From NCBI GenBank assembly GCA_044867645.1, contig JBIOVI010000046.1, forward strand, positions 1-19,893: a stretch of DNA of 19,893 nucleotides, read 5' to 3'. Shown piece by piece: positions 18,524 to 19,893 of the stretch; within the stretch, counting starts at the first letter, position 1; each line of letters begins with the position of its first letter. Source of the stretch: VRUE01 sp044867645 (GTDB lineage: Bacteria > Actinomycetota > Thermoleophilia > Solirubrobacterales > 70-9). The translations under genes were made by a program, and so were the position numbers. A model generated the notes under the pieces. It searched no databases. It saw only the letters and a list, made by a program, of their open reading frames with translations, and was not told the DNA's origin.

Positions 18524-18907
18524 ATGTCGAACGTCGACAACGCCAAAGCCGCCTACGAGGCATTCGGCCGCGGGGACCTTGCCGCCCTGCAGGAGGATTT
18601 CGCCGAGGATGCCGTCTGGGTCACCTCCGACGAGCTGCCCCTGGGCGGTGAGACGCGGGGCCGTGACGCGATCATGGCGAACTTCGCCCAGATCCCCAAC
18701 TACTGGACCTCGTTCAGCGTCGAGCCGGAAGAGTTCATCGACGCCGGCGACTACGTCGTGGTCAAAGGAACCCAGAAGGCGGGCAACGACAGCGGAAGCT
18801 TCGAAGCGCCGTTCCTGCACCTGCTCCAGTTCCGCGACGGCAAGACCGTGCGCGGCGAATTCTTCACCGACAGCGCCAAGGCGGCGAAGCTGCTGGCCAC
18901 GGCCTAA
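18524..18907 (+). CDS. SnoaL/NTF2-like protein of unknown substrate
   Basis: The 127-residue protein has the SnoaL-like pattern of an alpha+beta cone: an N-terminal helix (NAKAAYEAFGRGDLAALQEDFAEDAVW split by a turn), GGETRGRDAIMANF, then curved strands (FSVEPEEFIDAGDYVVVKGTQKA, FEAPFLHLLQFRDGKTVRGEFFTDS) ending in a short helix. The family includes isomerases, dehydratases and many proteins without known activity, so no reaction is given. The strong promoter and ribosome binding site suggest good expression. Its stop codon overlaps the uvrB stop on the other strand. A much longer plus-strand frame runs upstream through the thioredoxin gene, but it is antisense noise; the ATG at 18524 is the supported start. 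Confidence 0.9.
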   Translation: MSNVDNAKAAYEAFGRGDLAALQEDFAEDAVWVTSDELPLGGETRGRDAIMANFAQIPNYWTSFSVEPEEFIDAGDYVVVKGTQKAGNDSGSFEAPFLHLLQFRDGKTVRGEFFTDSAKAAKLLATA

Positions 18908-19893
18908 GCCCCCGCCCGCATCCCGTCGAGATCGCGGCGCAGCTCCTTCAGCTCGTCGCGGATCCGCCCCGCCTCCTCGAAGCGGAGGTCGTCGGCTGCC
19001 GCGAGCATCTCCTCCTCGAGCGAGACGATCGTCCGCTCCAGCTCCTCCGGATCGGCGAACGAATCGGGGCGGCCGCGACGCCGTTTGCGTGGCGCCCGGT
19101 CCTCCATCGCCAGGAACTCGGACATCTCCGAGATCCCCTTGCGCACGGTCTCGGGCGTTATCCCGTGCTCCTCGTTGTAGGCGAGCTGGATCGCCCGGCG
19201 GCGGTCGGTCTCGCTCATCGCGGCACGCATCGCGTCGGTCTCGCGGTCCGCGTACATCAACACGCGGCCGTTGACGTTGCGGGCAGCCCGTCCGATCGTC
19301 TGCACGAGGCTGGTCTCGCCGCGCAGGAAGCCCTCCTTGTCGGCATCGAGGATCGCGACCAGCGAGACCTCGGGCAGATCGAGCCCCTCGCGCAGCAGGT
19401 TGACCCCAACCAGAACGTCGTACTCGCCAAGGCGCAGCTCACGGACGATCTGGATCCGTTCGAGCGTGTCGACCTCCGAGTGCAGGTAACGAACCTTGAT
19501 TCCGTACTCGAGCAGGTAGCCGGTCAAGTCCTCCGCCATCTTCTTGGTCAGGGTGGTGACCAGCACGCGGTCGCCGGCCTCGGCACGGACTTTGATCTCG
19601 TTCATCAGGTCGTCGATCTGGTTCTTGGTCTCGCGCACCTCGATCGCGGGATCGATGATCCCGGTCGGCCGCACGATCTGCTCGACCGTCCGCGACGATT
19701 CGGCACGCTCGAAGGGACCCGGCGTCGCCGAGACCATCACCAACTGGTCGACCCGCTCGAGGAACTCCTCGAACTTGAGCGGCCGGTTGTCGATCGCCGA
19801 GGGAAGCCGGAAGCCGTAGTCGACCAAGGTCGTCTTGCGCGATCTATCCCCCTCGTACATGCCGCCGATCTGCGGGATCGTCTGGTGGGACTC
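18904..19893 (-). CDS. uvrB: Excinuclease ABC subunit B (UvrB), 3' part, cut by the window edge
   Basis: UvrB verifies damage and recruits UvrC. The window holds the last 329 residues, about half the protein. The frame is open to the edge and reads ESHQTIPQIGGMYEGDRSRK there, a conserved internal UvrB block, so the 5' part lies beyond 19893. Visible are the NRPLKFEEF and LVMVSATPGPFE blocks, helicase motifs V and VI (LVGVNLLREGLDLPEVSLVA, TSLVQTIGRAARN), and the C-terminal UVR motif (LEEEMLAAADDLRFEEAGRIRDELKEL) that binds UvrC. A basic linker (RKRRRGRPD) precedes the UVR motif. The stop codon overlaps that of the SnoaL-like gene. It lies 2.3 kb upstream of uvrA on the same strand, with other genes between. 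Confidence 0.98.
   Translation of the reverse strand, partial: ESHQTIPQIGGMYEGDRSRKTTLVDYGFRLPSAIDNRPLKFEEFLERVDQLVMVSATPGPFERAESSRTVEQIVRPTGIIDPAIEVRETKNQIDDLMNEIKVRAEAGDRVLVTTLTKKMAEDLTGYLLEYGIKVRYLHSEVDTLERIQIVRELRLGEYDVLVGVNLLREGLDLPEVSLVAILDADKEGFLRGETSLVQTIGRAARNVNGRVLMYADRETDAMRAAMSETDRRRAIQLAYNEEHGITPETVRKGISEMSEFLAMEDRAPRKRRRGRPDSFADPEELERTIVSLEEEMLAAADDLRFEEAGRIRDELKELRRDLDGMRAGA

Overview
The window is a stretch of very GC-rich chromosome. Gene content and codon use (GC-ending codons, many GTG/TTG starts, near-leaderless promoters, and a LexA box of the Gram-positive/actinobacterial type) point to an actinobacterium. The small secreted four-cysteine protein and the abundance of AbiEi/DUF559 and VapC-type genes make me favour a deep-branching class such as Thermoleophilia (Solirubrobacterales). 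That placement is inference, not proof.

Region 1 (about 1-8180, minus strand) is one long run of tightly packed, often overlapping genes, read from high to low coordinates. It holds panC-panD-panB (pantothenate synthesis), a family 4 uracil-DNA glycosylase, tsaE, a small secreted protein, tsaB-rimI-tsaD (tRNA t6A modification and N-terminal acetylation), a glutaredoxin-like protein, the NADH/NAD+ sensor rex, and a YbdK-type glutamate-cysteine ligase. A hairpin just past the last gene may terminate the run. tsaB has no ATG/GTG/TTG at its true N-terminus and appears to start at CTG, directly behind the secreted gene.

Region 2 (8180-10442) starts with a divergent pair, a left-handed beta-helix acyltransferase and a ROK sugar kinase. 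Their start codons lie inside a perfect 14-bp inverted repeat. Next comes a vapBC-type toxin-antitoxin module. The antitoxin is intact, but the PIN toxin has lost one base near its C-terminus and lacks a normal start codon, so it is a decayed toxin.

Region 3 (10479-13607, minus strand) is a three-gene sugar ABC importer operon (lipoprotein binding protein, single-domain ATPase, permease) with a strong ribosome binding site and a palindrome upstream. The binding-protein gene uses GAA/AAA codons much more than its neighbours.

Region 4 (13743-19893) holds the nucleotide excision repair genes uvrA (complete, with a perfect LexA-box match in its promoter) and uvrB (3' half only, running off the right edge). 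Between them are a frameshifted AbiEi/DUF559-type gene, a thioredoxin-TPR (CnoX/YbbN-like) chaperone gene and a SnoaL/NTF2-like protein.

Most of the window is conserved housekeeping sequence with no obvious new multigene system. The observations most worth following are the two frameshifted accessory genes, the CTG start of tsaB behind an inserted secreted-protein gene, the start-codon inverted repeat, the LexA site, and the recurring TANNNT boxes 4-9 bases before start codons.
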